Positions 17,832 to 26,610 of a stretch of DNA of 64,000 nucleotides are shown here, piece after piece. Made by a program: the position numbers and the translations under genes. Source of the DNA: Odoribacter splanchnicus DSM 20712 (GTDB taxonomy: Bacteria; Bacteroidota; Bacteroidia; Bacteroidales; Marinifilaceae); assembly GCF_000190535.1 (NCBI RefSeq), contig NC_015160.1, positions 1-64,000 on the forward strand. The letters run 5' to 3'. Within the stretch, counting starts at the first letter, position 1. Every line of letters starts with the position of its first letter. The notes beneath the pieces are model-generated. The model was not told where the DNA came from, did no database searches, and saw nothing but the letters and a program-made list of their open reading frames with translations.

Positions 17832-18443
17832 TCAGGCTTTCAGTAGCGAATATAAACTATCAAATTTGTCCTTCAATTCTTCTACGTCCAGACCGTTCAG
17901 GAACGATTGCTCATAGGACATGCCCAAGAACACCTGACGGAACAGTGAGGCGGTTTTTTTCACGTCCGTATCTTGCTTTATTTCACCGTTATTCTTGGCT
18001 TTTTGTATTACCTTTCTCCATAACTCATGCTCCTTTTGGAAGGTATTCTCCATTTTTTCACGGACTCCGGGATAGTACATCCTCACTTGAGAAAGAAAAT
18101 GGAAGTAGTAGAAGTTGGGACAGCAATCATTGTTATCCACACTGCATTCCACCAGTTTGACAATACGGTTCATGGCTGTTCTTACTCCTGCCACATACTG
18201 GTCGATAAATTCCGCAAGTGTTTCTGCCGGTTCTGCGAACTTATTGGACGGCGTCTGCATTTGTATGGCATACTTGTCTGCCACCGCCATGAACAGGTCG
18301 AGTTTGTGGGGAAAATAATACACCACCCCTGTCTTTACCACTCCGCAGGCTTTCGCCAGCGTGCTGATACTCGCCTTTTCGTAATTCATCTTCAGAAACA
18401 CCTTAAATGCTTTATCTATCACTTCTTCTCGGTTGGTAATCAT
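17832..18443 (-). CDS. TetR/AcrR family transcriptional regulator
   Basis: The 203-residue regulator has an N-terminal TetR DNA-binding domain: helix 1 EEVIDKAFKVFLKMNY, then ASISTLAKACGVVKTGVVYYFPHKLDLF with the helix-turn-helix and the typical YYFPHK/YYYF-like motif (residues 25-55). The C-terminal ligand-binding part is divergent, so the inducer is unknown. It is the first gene of the minus-strand cluster. The palindrome TGAAC-N4-GTTCA just downstream fits a TetR operator controlling the next gene. Its own promoter may use a TATCTTCG-like -7 element near 18475. Confidence 0.88.
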   Translation of the reverse strand: MITNREEVIDKAFKVFLKMNYEKASISTLAKACGVVKTGVVYYFPHKLDLFMAVADKYAIQMQTPSNKFAEPAETLAEFIDQYVAGVRTAMNRIVKLVECSVDNNDCCPNFYYFHFLSQVRMYYPGVREKMENTFQKEHELWRKVIQKAKNNGEIKQDTDVKKTASLFRQVFLGMSYEQSFLNGLDVEELKDKFDSLYSLLKA

Positions 18444-18513
18444 ATCGGGTTGTATTTTTTTATGTTTTTTTGCGAAGATACGCTTTTTATTTTGAAGTTT
18501 TTGTATCGGGATG

Positions 18514-18633
18514 CTATTCTTTCTTGCCGGTAAGCCACTTCACGCCATCTTCTAGCCACTCGTTCCCTATTCTTTCCTTTCCCTTTGCGCCATAGCCTTT
18601 TACCTCTATTTCCGTGCCACAATTAACCTGATT
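18514..18633 (-). pseudogene. C-terminal fragment of an unknown mobile-element protein
   Basis: The minus strand reads about 38 codons without a start, ...EIEVKGYGAKGKERIGNEWL... ending ...WLTGKKE and a stop at 18514. It looks like the natural C-terminus of a longer protein rather than a random frame. It abuts the start of another fragment on the opposite strand near 18620. I do not know the family. Confidence 0.3.
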
Positions 18634-18939
18634 GCATCACAATTCCCCACACGGCTGAAAGAGGAAGATCTTACAGGAGAGTTGCAGGTAGCACTGGCAC
18701 AGGGTAGGGCGACCTGCATCAAGGGCATGACCGACAACGAGGGGAACTTGTTCAGGGCTTTCGTCCGTGCCGGCTACAAGCGGGTGAAGTTTGATTTCTT
18801 CAAATGGGATCCGGACAAGAACAAAAGGCAGGATCAGTCGCAGCAGGCGCCCGTCTGTCAGGAAGGCACAAGGCAGGCAAACACCGTCAGCCGGAATCAC
18901 CCGGTACAGAAAGCCGATAAAAAAGGAGTATCCATTTGA
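18619..18939 (+). pseudogene. Fragment resembling DUF3945-type conjugative-element protein
   Basis: The plus strand is open without a proper start from about 18619: INLIASQFPTRLKEEDLTG, then LQVALAQGRATCIKGMTDNEGNLFRAFVR, then a charged C-terminus that stops at 18939. The pattern of 'x-LAxGxxTxIxGMTDxxGxxFxAxV' is the repeat seen at the C-terminal end of DUF3945-type proteins of Bacteroidota conjugative transposons. It lacks an N-terminus and sits among other fragments, so I call it a remnant. Confidence 0.4.
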
Positions 18940-18943
18940 CCAT

Positions 18944-19060
18944 TCACATGAATAATATGATTTCGGCGAACTCTTTCGGTCCCTTATAGCTAAGCCCATA
19001 CAGTCTGCCTGCCAGTTCAAAGCAATCTCCCGAATAATCCTTATTCCCGAAATCCTTCAT
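18944..19060 (-). other. 38-codon frame in fragment zone
   Basis: An ATG at 19060 on the minus strand opens MKDFGNKDYSGDCFELAGRL and stops at 18944 after 38 residues. It has a sensible composition (LYGLSYKGPKEFAEII) and may be the truncated start of a conjugative-element gene, or a very small real gene. I see no promoter. Confidence 0.3.
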
Positions 19061-19081
19061 TTTAATAATGTTCCCCTAAAT

Positions 19082-19708
19082 GTGTATTTGCCTTATCGCT
19101 TCAGAATCGGAAACTTTGTTGTCAATGAAATAAGGATAACGCTATCCTTTGCATTTTTTGCAACATGGAATGCCGCCTTTTTTCCTGCCGGATTATTTCT
19201 GTTAGGTTTTTTTATCGGCAGAAAACAACTTTTCATGACGAATGAAAAGAATATAGTTTTTTGGACAAAAGTACTCATCATTTCTGCTATTTCTTTTGCT
19301 CCTTTATACACCTTAAAGGAACTGGTCATGGAAAATGACCCAATCGTGCAGCAAACTGTGGGAACGGCATTCGATATGTGGCAGAAGCTGGCTTTTACTT
19401 TGGTTTTAGTGGCTTCGTTTATTCTGCTTTATCAACATAAAAATTTCAGCAAAGCAGTTGCCGGTTTGCGTTTTTATGGTAAAATGAGCCTGACCAATTA
19501 CATCTCTCAATCCATAATAGGTGCTTTCATTTATTTCCCTATAGGTCTGAATCTTGCCCCTTATTGCGGATATACCCTTAGTTTATCGGTCGGCTTTTTG
19601 ATATTTCTGTTACAACTGAAATTTTGTAAATGGTGGCTGGCCAGGCATAAACAAGGTCCGTTGGAATATATCTGGCATAAATGTACCTGGATAGGAACGG
19701 GTAAATAG
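19082..19708 (+). pseudogene. DUF418 family membrane protein, 5'-truncated
   Basis: The 208 residues match the C-terminal half of DUF418 membrane proteins, including the conserved MSLTNYISQSIIG segment and the C-terminal WWLARHKQGPLEYIWHK. There are four or five transmembrane segments. Complete members are about 380-400 residues, so the N-terminal half is missing. The frame begins right at the edge of the fragment zone and its first ATG is probably accidental. Function of the family is poorly known; transport has been suggested. A strong terminator follows, the probable original end of this gene. Confidence 0.75.
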
Positions 19709-19720
19709 CCGAAGACTATA

Positions 19721-19758
19721 AACAATCCTCCGGCATGATTTTCTGCCGGAGGATTGTT
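19721..19758 (+). terminator. Terminator after DUF418 remnant
   Basis: A perfect 15-bp inverted repeat, AACAATCCTCCGGCA / TGCCGGAGGATTGTT, has an 8-nt loop and lies 12 bp past the stop codon. GTTTGGGG follows, so the U-tract is poor, but the stem is very strong. Confidence 0.75.
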
Positions 19759-19771
19759 GTTTGGGGGTACT

Positions 19772-19982
19772 TTAATCGAACTGTAAGATGACGTCTGTCT
19801 TTTCGCTGCAGAATGAAAGCCTGTTTTTAAGAAATAATCCGTTTTCTCTGGGCCTGAACTGTGAGGAGGATATGACGAAACAGGATCCGGTCCGCATTGT
19901 TTCAGGGAAATGAAACAGCTGCGGGTTCCTTTAGCTGTGATGCGATAGTTCCGTCTGAATCAAAAGCGACTGACTTTACCAT
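19772..19982 (-). other. Degraded coding-like stretch
   Basis: On the minus strand an ATG at 19982 opens MVKSVAFDSDGTIASQLKEP and stops after about 25 residues. A +1 frame then continues to a stop at 19772 (...ENGLFLKNRLSFCSEKTDV...). Together they look like a frameshifted C-terminus of a secreted enzyme, possibly a glycosidase. No other copy is present, and the assignment is weak. Confidence 0.25.
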
Positions 19983-19986
19983 GTAC

Positions 19987-20583
19987 TTATTTTTTGTTGA
20001 TCTCACGGATTACCCGGCAAGGATTACCTACTGCCAGACTATCGGCCGGAATATTTTTGGTTACGACACTTCCGGCTCCGATTACACACCCTTTGCCGAT
20101 AGTCACTCCGGGTAATATGATCACACCGCCACCGATCCAACAACCGTCTTCGATAGTCACAGGAAGTGCATAAGTACGGCAGAAATAGGCAGCTTGATCC
20201 GGAGTCCAACCGGGAATGAGCCGTTCGGACAACTCGATAGGATGGGTTGCTGTATAGATTTGTACATTGGAAGCGATTAAAACATGGCTACCTATGGTGA
20301 TTTTATTACAATCGATAAAAGAACAGTTCATATTGACAGATACATTGTCGCCGATATGAATATTACAACCATAATCACATAGGAACGGAGTACCGACAGA
20401 TACGTTGTTACCGATACTGCCGAACATTTCTTTCAAGACTTCCTGTTTTGTTTTTTTCTCTTCGTAAGGCAGTGCATTATAGCGTGCCAACAATTGGCGG
20501 GTTTTCCCTTTTTGTGTGATAAAAATAGGATCATGACAGTCGTACCACTCACCGGCCATACATTTGTCTAATTCTGTTTTCAT
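19987..20583 (-). CDS. Sugar O-acetyltransferase (maltose/galactoside acetyltransferase-like)
   Basis: The enzyme transfers acetyl from acetyl-CoA to a sugar hydroxyl. The 198-residue protein is a typical left-handed beta-helix acetyltransferase of the Maa/LacA/NodL group. An N-terminal helical cap (MKTELDKCMAGEWYDCHDP) is followed by hexapeptide repeats (IGNNVSVGTPFLCDYGCNI, IGDNVSVNMNC). The catalytic His lies in YTATHPIE, and repeats continue to VIGAGSVVTKNIPADSLAVGNPCRVIR. Length and motifs are complete. It stands alone, downstream of a gene-poor 190-bp stretch, so the natural substrate is not indicated by context. Confidence 0.9.
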   Translation of the reverse strand: MKTELDKCMAGEWYDCHDPIFITQKGKTRQLLARYNALPYEEKKTKQEVLKEMFGSIGNNVSVGTPFLCDYGCNIHIGDNVSVNMNCSFIDCNKITIGSHVLIASNVQIYTATHPIELSERLIPGWTPDQAAYFCRTYALPVTIEDGCWIGGGVIILPGVTIGKGCVIGAGSVVTKNIPADSLAVGNPCRVIREINKK

Positions 20584-20775
20584 GTGAATCGATGATTTAT
20601 TTCAGATTATAATAGACAAATGTATGGGAAATATCTTGCTTCATTTTTGATATAGATCAAAAAGATAGATGGCCGGCAGAAACGGCCGGGTCTCCAATCC
20701 CGGATACTGAAGACGGACAAATACAGAAATAATGCTGCTTTTTCGGCGATAAAAGTTCCGATAACTTAAAGATTT
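20584..20775. other. Spacer without genes
   Basis: About 190 bp between the acetyltransferase start and the YbaK-like gene end, both on the minus strand. A GC-rich short hairpin GGCCGGCAGAAACGGCC (about 20670-20686) may be the terminator of the YbaK-like gene. Nothing else is seen. Confidence 0.35.
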
Positions 20776-21243
20776 TTATTTACAGACGTCGATCCATTGG
20801 ATAGCCAGGGCGTATCGGAATAATTCGTCACAATGCAATTCGATGGCTGAATTGCTACTGCCGCAGGCCGGAAAAACGGTGTCGAATCTTTGCAGGGAAA
20901 TATCCAGGTAAGTTCGTACGCCTTCAGGATTAGCGAAGGGGCAGACGCCTCCGATGGCATGGCCTGTCGATTCTGCCACTTTCTCAGGACTTAACATTCT
21001 GGCTTTCATTTTGAAGAAATGTCTGAATTTACTGTTATCGATTTTTGCGTCTCCGGCAGTGACGATCAGGATACAATGATTTTCGTCTTCGCCTTGGAAA
21101 GAGAGGGTTTTAGCTATACGTGCCGGTTCGACGGACAATGCCTGTGCGGCTAATTCGACGGTTGCACTGGACACTGGAAATTCCATGACTTCTTTTTCAC
21201 GACCCAGGGTGGCAAAATAAGCTTTGACTTTTTCTATTGACAT
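20776..21243 (-). CDS. YbaK/EbsC-type aminoacyl-tRNA deacylase
   Basis: Members of this family hydrolyse mischarged aminoacyl-tRNAs, for example Cys-tRNA(Pro), in the cytoplasm. From the ATG at 21243 the protein has 155 residues, the usual family size. It shows the core VSSATVELAAQALSVEPARIAKTL, ILIVTAGDAKIDNSKF with the catalytic Lys, and GHAIGGVCPFANPEGV. The frame is open to 21396, but those 51 codons (MHKVEIFRF...) do not look like the family and overlap the promoter region of the sigma gene. Substrate specificity cannot be fixed from motifs alone. Confidence 0.88.
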   Translation of the reverse strand: MSIEKVKAYFATLGREKEVMEFPVSSATVELAAQALSVEPARIAKTLSFQGEDENHCILIVTAGDAKIDNSKFRHFFKMKARMLSPEKVAESTGHAIGGVCPFANPEGVRTYLDISLQRFDTVFPACGSSNSAIELHCDELFRYALAIQWIDVCK

Positions 21244-21412
21244 GATTTTATTTTTTTCGATCGTTATACGTGCTGATCGGTTGTTTTCGGAAAGCAAAAT
21301 TAAAGAAATAGAAGATGGAATGAAACGAAGAGATTGTTTTTTACTTACCATATTGCTGCTGACAACAGTGAATCTGAAAATTTCTACTTTATGCAATATA
21401 GGTCAATTTTAC

Positions 21413-21420
21413 TATCTTTG
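21413..21420 (+). promoter_or_regulatory. -7 element upstream of the ECF sigma gene
   Basis: TATCTTTG, a perfect Bacteroidota -7 element, lies 25 bp before the start codon. The -33 position holds CTTTATG, a partial match. Confidence 0.6.
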
Positions 21421-21444
21421 TGATTTCGATCGTAGGGCGTTATT

Positions 21445-22011
21445 ATGAAGAGATATGGTGCCGATAGAGATAAAGAGATCCAGAGACTACTGCAAGAAAT
21501 GCCGGAGGAAGGGTTTCGTCTGCTGTTCGATGTGTATCATATGCAATTGTGTGTGTATGTCGTACAGTTGACCGATTCTTTCCAATTGGCCGAGGATATT
21601 GTTCAGGATTTCTTTGTCGCTTTCTGGGAAAGAAAATATTATCGCGCCATTACCGGCAATTTTCGTAGTTATCTGTATACTTCCGTACATAATGCAGCAT
21701 TGGCTGTTTTGAAGAAGAAGAAGCTGGTGCCGATGGAATTACTGACAGGAGTCCCGGTGGAGATTCCACAGGAGGCTGTCCTGGAAAGGGAAGAACTGGA
21801 ACGGCAGGAAAAAGAATTGATGCTGAAATTGGAGAAATTACCGAAGCAAGAAATAGCTGCCATCAAAGCGGTTATCCTGGAAAATAAAAAATGTGTGGAA
21901 GCTGCTTTGGAACTCGGTATGTCGGTAAATACCTTAAAGACACATTTAGCCCGGGCGTTGAAAAAATTGAGAAAAGATTATCATCTCTCCTTTTTATTTT
22001 ATTCGTTTTAA
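21445..22011 (+). CDS. ECF RNA polymerase sigma factor (FecI-like)
   Basis: The 188-residue sigma-70 factor of the extracytoplasmic-function type has region 2 around FQLAEDIVQDFFVAFWER (residues 50-67) and region 4 with helix-turn-helix KCVEAALELGMSVNTLKTHL (near residues 150-170). The next genes are its likely anti-sigma FecR and a SusC receptor with an STN signalling domain. This is the standard Bacteroidota trans-envelope circuit: substrate binding by SusC is relayed through FecR to this sigma, which activates the locus. The gene is separated from fecR by 69 bp. Confidence 0.92.
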   Translation: MKRYGADRDKEIQRLLQEMPEEGFRLLFDVYHMQLCVYVVQLTDSFQLAEDIVQDFFVAFWERKYYRAITGNFRSYLYTSVHNAALAVLKKKKLVPMELLTGVPVEIPQEAVLEREELERQEKELMLKLEKLPKQEIAAIKAVILENKKCVEAALELGMSVNTLKTHLARALKKLRKDYHLSFLFYSF

Positions 22012-22080
22012 TAAATATTAACATTTTACTTGTCATTCATTCAACTACTTTTTCACTCTACAATATAAAAAGAGTGAATA

Positions 22081-23133
22081 ATGACTAATGAAAAACAACA
22101 AAATAGAAAAACTTTCATCGATTGTTACCGGATCGGACGTTCGTTGGAATATATGGATCGTTATGACCAGGAACAGGCGTGGAAAAAATTGAATTCCGCC
22201 ATACAAAGAAAACGCCTGCATCGCCGGATCTCTTATATGTCCTCTGTCGCGGCTATGGTTGCCATTGCTTTTACTTCATTTTATTTGTGGCGTGGTGAAG
22301 ATCAGGCTCCGGCAGAGAAGTTGGCCGATGCTCAGGAGACCGTTGGACAGAGTGGGCGTCCCGGTGTTATCCTGTCGCTGTCTGATGGCCGCCGGATCGA
22401 TCTTTCTGCCCGGGAAGGTAAGATCGGGGCAGGAGAAGAGGTGGTGAATCATCCGGAAAACAAACAATTGTTCTATGCTGCGGATCAGGGCGGGGAGAAG
22501 ATCAGCCGGATGAACCGGCTGGATGTTCCTCAGGGAGCTGAATATCATTTGGTGCTGTCCGACGGGACACGGGTGTGGATGAATGCCCGCTCGCGTTTGG
22601 TTTATCCGGTGGCTTTCGGCGATACCCGGGAGGTAGAACTGGAAGGGGAGGCCTATTTCGAAGTGACCCGGGATGAAAACCGTCCTTTTATTGTACATGC
22701 CGGTCAGGTTGCTGTCAAAGTGTTGGGAACAGAGTTTAATGTAAATACCTGCCGGAAGCAAAAGGTACAGACAGTGTTGGTAAAAGGAAGCGTACAGGTG
22801 GAGAACGGCGGAAAACGGGAGGTGGTGTTACGACCGGGCGAGCTGGCGGAAACCGTGGGGACACAGATCCGGGTCACTCAGGTGAATGTACGCAAATATA
22901 CGGCCTGGCGTGAGGGAGTATTTTATTTCGAAGAGGCTGAGTTGGAGGAAATTATGACGGAATTGGCCGACTGGTATTGTGTACAGGCTGTTTTTACCGA
23001 TCAGACGGTCCGGACGCGTAAATTCAGCGGAGTACTGGAGCGGAGCGAGACCATAGAAAACGTGTTGAAAAAGATAGAACGTACCACCAGTGTACATTTT
23101 ACTATCCAACAAGGTATTATTCAAGTGAAATAA
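22081..23133 (+). CDS. FecR-family anti-sigma factor
   Basis: The 350-residue inner-membrane protein has a short cytoplasmic N-terminus (about 1-50), one transmembrane segment (about residues 50-66, MSSVAAMVAIAFTSFYLW) and a periplasmic FecR domain. The FecR core is visible as YHLVLSDGTRVWMNARSRLVYPVAF and VELEGEAYFEVTRDENRPF. A C-terminal DUF4974-type domain follows (YFEEAELEEIMTELADWY). It holds the upstream sigma factor inactive until the SusC STN domain signals. Order and spacing (sigma, FecR, SusC) are classic. Confidence 0.93.
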   Translation: MTNEKQQNRKTFIDCYRIGRSLEYMDRYDQEQAWKKLNSAIQRKRLHRRISYMSSVAAMVAIAFTSFYLWRGEDQAPAEKLADAQETVGQSGRPGVILSLSDGRRIDLSAREGKIGAGEEVVNHPENKQLFYAADQGGEKISRMNRLDVPQGAEYHLVLSDGTRVWMNARSRLVYPVAFGDTREVELEGEAYFEVTRDENRPFIVHAGQVAVKVLGTEFNVNTCRKQKVQTVLVKGSVQVENGGKREVVLRPGELAETVGTQIRVTQVNVRKYTAWREGVFYFEEAELEEIMTELADWYCVQAVFTDQTVRTRKFSGVLERSETIENVLKKIERTTSVHFTIQQGIIQVK

Positions 23134-23142
23134 AAAAAGAAA

Positions 23143-23170
23143 CCGGAAAAGGGCTGCCACCCTCTTCCGG
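23143..23170 (+). promoter_or_regulatory. Hairpin between fecR and susC
   Basis: CCGGAAAAGGG / CCCTCTTCCGG pairs at 10 of 11 positions around a 6-nt loop, right after the fecR stop and 50 bp before susC. There is no U-tract. It may be an attenuator or RNA-stability hairpin that separates low regulator expression from high receptor expression. Confidence 0.5.
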
Positions 23171-23221
23171 CGGAGATCAAACTATCATAGCAAATAATAG
23201 TATTAACCAATTCACAAATTT

Positions 23222-26200
23222 ATGAAAAAAAAAGAAATTGTACGATTTCCCAGGTCCGGGAAATTAAGGCAAATCGGAAGGATGATGAAATTAATGGTTT
23301 TATTTATGATTTTGGGGTGTGTGAGTGTATCGGCCAGGTCGGTTGCACAAAACCAACGGGTGTCCCTGAACTTGCGGAATTGTACGGTGATGCAGTTGTT
23401 TGAAGAAATTCAGCAACAGACCCGTTTGTTTTTCTTTTACGATCAGAAGCATTTTCAGGGACAAAATGTTTTGACGGTTCGGGCCGACGATGAAGAGGTC
23501 GGTGGATTGCTGAAACGTTTGTTTGCCGATAAGAATGTAGAATTTGTTTTTGAAGACCAGACCGTTATCGTGCGTCCGGCAGTTAGCCGGAAGCAAGTGA
23601 ATGGAAAAGTGGTAAAGGGGGTCGTCAGAGATGCTGCCGGCCATGTACTTCCCGGAGTAACGGTAGTATTGAAAGGGACGACGCTGGGAACTTCTACGGA
23701 CATCGACGGTAAATATACCCTGACGTTACCCGAAGGTGAACACGTTCTGGTTTTCTCGATGATCGGTATGAAAATGCAGGAGTTTCCTTTGGGCACACGT
23801 ACCGAACTGGACGTTACCCTGCAGGAAGAGGTGGCAGAGATGGAGGAAGTAGTGGTGACCGGTATTTTCAAGAAAGCGAAAGAGAGTTATACCGGAGCTG
23901 TTTCATCGATCGATAAGGAGCAATTGAAAATCTATAAAGGCCAGAATCTGCTTCAGACACTGAAAAATATAGATGTGTCCATTAATCTGGCTGTGGATAA
24001 TATTAACGGTAGCAATCCCAACCGGATGCCGCAAGTGAATATCCGGGGTAATTCTTCTCTGCCTATGAGTGTACAGGAGTATAACGAAAGCCTGAGCAAT
24101 GAGGTGAATACCCCGTTGATCATCCTGGATGGCTTTGAAATAGCATTGGAGCGTTTGATGGACTATAACGACGAGGAAATCGAATCGATCAATATCCTGA
24201 AAGATGCTGCTGCTACGGCGATATACGGTTCGCGGGGTTCTAACGGAGTGATTGTGGTGACGACAAAGCAACCGGAAGCCGGTAAATTGCGCGTTAATGC
24301 AGAAATAGGGATCGATATCGAAGCTCCTGACCTGACCTCTTACGATTTGTTGAATGCGGCTGAAAAATTGCAGTTGGAGTGGGATCTCGGATTGTATAAG
24401 AATGAAAGCCTGCCGAGTAATGATGTATGGTATAAAGAGGCTTATGCCAAACGGAAAAGGGCAATTGCCTCCGGCACAGATACCGATTGGTTGAGTAAAC
24501 CGTTGCACACAGGGGTCGGTTCGCATTATAATTTACGTATGGAGGGTGGAAGCGACGAATTCCGCTGGAGTGCCAGTGTGGGCTATAAAAATACACAGGG
24601 AGCCATGCGGGATTCCGAGCGTAAAAGTCTGAACACCTCTCTGACCTTAATGTATAAAGTGAAAAATTTCACCTTTAAAAATCAGGCTTCTTACGGGACA
24701 ACCAAAAGTAAAGAGAGTAAATACGGTACGTTCAGTGATTATGTAAAACAACAACCCTATAATGCTCCGTATGATGAGAATGGAAAACTGGTGCGGATGT
24801 TCGACGGTTTTCATGCTCATTACCAAGGATATCAAAATCCGTTGTACGATGCCACCCTGAACAGTTTCGATAAGAGTAGTTACCGTACGCTGACGGATAA
24901 TTTCGCCATAGAATGGAATCCGTTCGAAGGCTTGACCTTACGCGGACAAGTCGGGATTACGGCTACGGACAATACGTCTGATCGGTTTTTGCCCGCAGAA
25001 CATTCCACTTTCACCGACGATTCGCAATATGAAACCGACGAGGGATTCCTGCGCCGGGGAACTTATGATTATACCACCGGACGTACGAATGAATATACCG
25101 GGAATATAACGCTTTCGTATACCAGGACTTTTGCCGATAAACATCAGGTGTATGTCGGTTTGGATTATTCGCTGAATGAATCCGAGGGGTATAATTATGC
25201 CATCGCTGCCGAAGGTTTTACGAATGAGGATATCCATTTTCTGGCCAGTGCCCGGCAATATGCCAAAGACGAAGGTCCCGGCGGATCCAAATCCAAAAGC
25301 CGTCGGTTGGGATTGACAGCCAATGTCAATTATATCTATGATAACCGTTATTTCGTGGATTTTTCGTATCGGGTGGATGGGAAATCCGATTTCGGTTCGA
25401 AAAAGAGATATGCTCCTTTCTGGAGTACCGGTATCGGCTGGAACCTGCACAATGAAAAATTCCTGAAGGGTAGTTTTGCAAATATTCTGCGGTTGAAAGC
25501 TTCTTACGGACAGACCGGTACACAGCAGGGATCCGACGGTGCCAATACGTTGTATAAATATATTACGGACAACCGGTATATGTATTGGACCGGAGCGGAA
25601 TTGCAGGGATTGGGTAATCCTTATCTGACCTGGCAGAAAACCGATGAATTCAACTTCGGGGTGGAATTCGGATTGTGGAAAGGACGTATGAAGGGGGAAT
25701 TCAACGTTTATACCAAGAAAACCTCTAATTTGCTTTCCAATATGGATCTGCCGCATTCCAACGGTTTTGCTTCCTACGTCGACAATGTCGGAGAAGTGAA
25801 AAACAACGGTTGGGAAGCCTCTGCCAGTGTTTATGTTATCCGGAATGCTGAGCGGGATATCAACTGGATTATCGGTGGTCAGCTGACTTACAATAAGAAT
25901 TATGTTTCGAAGCTGTCGGAAGCCATTAAAGCCCAGAACGAGGCTTATCTGAAAGAGGATGTAGATGTCGCCAATCTGTTTTATGAAGGACGTCCGCAAA
26001 ACGGTATTTATGTCGTTCGTTCTCTGGGAATCGATCCGGCCAACGGACAGGAGATTTTTTTGGATAAAGACGGTAACCGGACGGATATCTGGAAGGCTTC
26101 CGATAAGGTTTATGTCGGTCAGGCAGATCCCAGGTACCGGGGTATTGCCAATACGATGTTTATGTGGAAAGGATTGACGGTAAATGTATCGGCTTCCTTC

Positions 26201-26587
26201 TATTGGGGTGGGAAGAGGTACAATTCGACGATTATCGACCGGGTAGAAGTCGGGCGTACCACCTTGATGGCACAGAATGTGGATGCCCGGGCTCTGTACG
26301 ACCGCTGGCAGAAACCGGGGGATATCGTTCCATTCAGGAAATACGACGATAGTTCGACCCGTGCCACTTCCCGCTTTGTCATGGACGATAAGGTGTTCGA
26401 GATTCAGTCTGTCGGGCTTCAGTATAAATGGGATTCTGCGTGGGTAAAGAAATACATGCGGGCGACATCGGTGACCTTCGGTGTGAATATGTCCGATTTG
26501 TGGCATTTCTCGACAATCAAGATGGAACGGGGTACCAGTTATCCTTTTGCCCGGAATATTCAGGGAAGTATAAAATTTTTATTTTAA
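23222..26587 (+). CDS. SusC/RagA-family TonB-dependent outer membrane receptor
   Basis: The 1121-residue outer-membrane transporter begins with a signal peptide (about residues 20-40). An STN signalling domain follows (VSLNLRNCTVMQLFEEIQQQ onward, about 45-115), then a CarboxypepD_reg-like domain (VKGVVRDAAGHVLPGVTVV, about 140-215). Next come the SusC plug, with NPLIILDGFEIALERL- and ATAIYGSRGSNGVIVV-type motifs, and a beta-barrel ending in the aromatic terminus SIKFLF. The STN domain shows that it talks to the FecR upstream. It partners with the SusD-like lipoprotein encoded 23 bp downstream. Substrate is not a typical glycan here, as no glycosidase lies in the operon; the thioredoxin-like gene hints at peptides or protein-derived ligands. 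Confidence 0.95.
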   Translation: MKKKEIVRFPRSGKLRQIGRMMKLMVLFMILGCVSVSARSVAQNQRVSLNLRNCTVMQLFEEIQQQTRLFFFYDQKHFQGQNVLTVRADDEEVGGLLKRLFADKNVEFVFEDQTVIVRPAVSRKQVNGKVVKGVVRDAAGHVLPGVTVVLKGTTLGTSTDIDGKYTLTLPEGEHVLVFSMIGMKMQEFPLGTRTELDVTLQEEVAEMEEVVVTGIFKKAKESYTGAVSSIDKEQLKIYKGQNLLQTLKNIDVSINLAVDNINGSNPNRMPQVNIRGNSSLPMSVQEYNESLSNEVNTPLIILDGFEIALERLMDYNDEEIESINILKDAAATAIYGSRGSNGVIVVTTKQPEAGKLRVNAEIGIDIEAPDLTSYDLLNAAEKLQLEWDLGLYKNESLPSNDVWYKEAYAKRKRAIASGTDTDWLSKPLHTGVGSHYNLRMEGGSDEFRWSASVGYKNTQGAMRDSERKSLNTSLTLMYKVKNFTFKNQASYGTTKSKESKYGTFSDYVKQQPYNAPYDENGKLVRMFDGFHAHYQGYQNPLYDATLNSFDKSSYRTLTDNFAIEWNPFEGLTLRGQVGITATDNTSDRFLPAEHSTFTDDSQYETDEGFLRRGTYDYTTGRTNEYTGNITLSYTRTFADKHQVYVGLDYSLNESEGYNYAIAAEGFTNEDIHFLASARQYAKDEGPGGSKSKSRRLGLTANVNYIYDNRYFVDFSYRVDGKSDFGSKKRYAPFWSTGIGWNLHNEKFLKGSFANILRLKASYGQTGTQQGSDGANTLYKYITDNRYMYWTGAELQGLGNPYLTWQKTDEFNFGVEFGLWKGRMKGEFNVYTKKTSNLLSNMDLPHSNGFASYVDNVGEVKNNGWEASASVYVIRNAERDINWIIGGQLTYNKNYVSKLSEAIKAQNEAYLKEDVDVANLFYEGRPQNGIYVVRSLGIDPANGQEIFLDKDGNRTDIWKASDKVYVGQADPRYRGIANTMFMWKGLTVNVSASFYWGGKRYNSTIIDRVEVGRTTLMAQNVDARALYDRWQKPGDIVPFRKYDDSSTRATSRFVMDDKVFEIQSVGLQYKWDSAWVKKYMRATSVTFGVNMSDLWHFSTIKMERGTSYPFARNIQGSIKFLF

Positions 26588-26610
26588 CGACAGGATAAAT
26601 AACGATAGAT

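Noticed and set aside
24938..26506. A 522-codon open frame on the minus strand opposite the SusC gene
   Set aside because: It lies wholly inside a clear SusC coding region, has low-complexity composition and matches no family. It is a shadow caused by codon bias.
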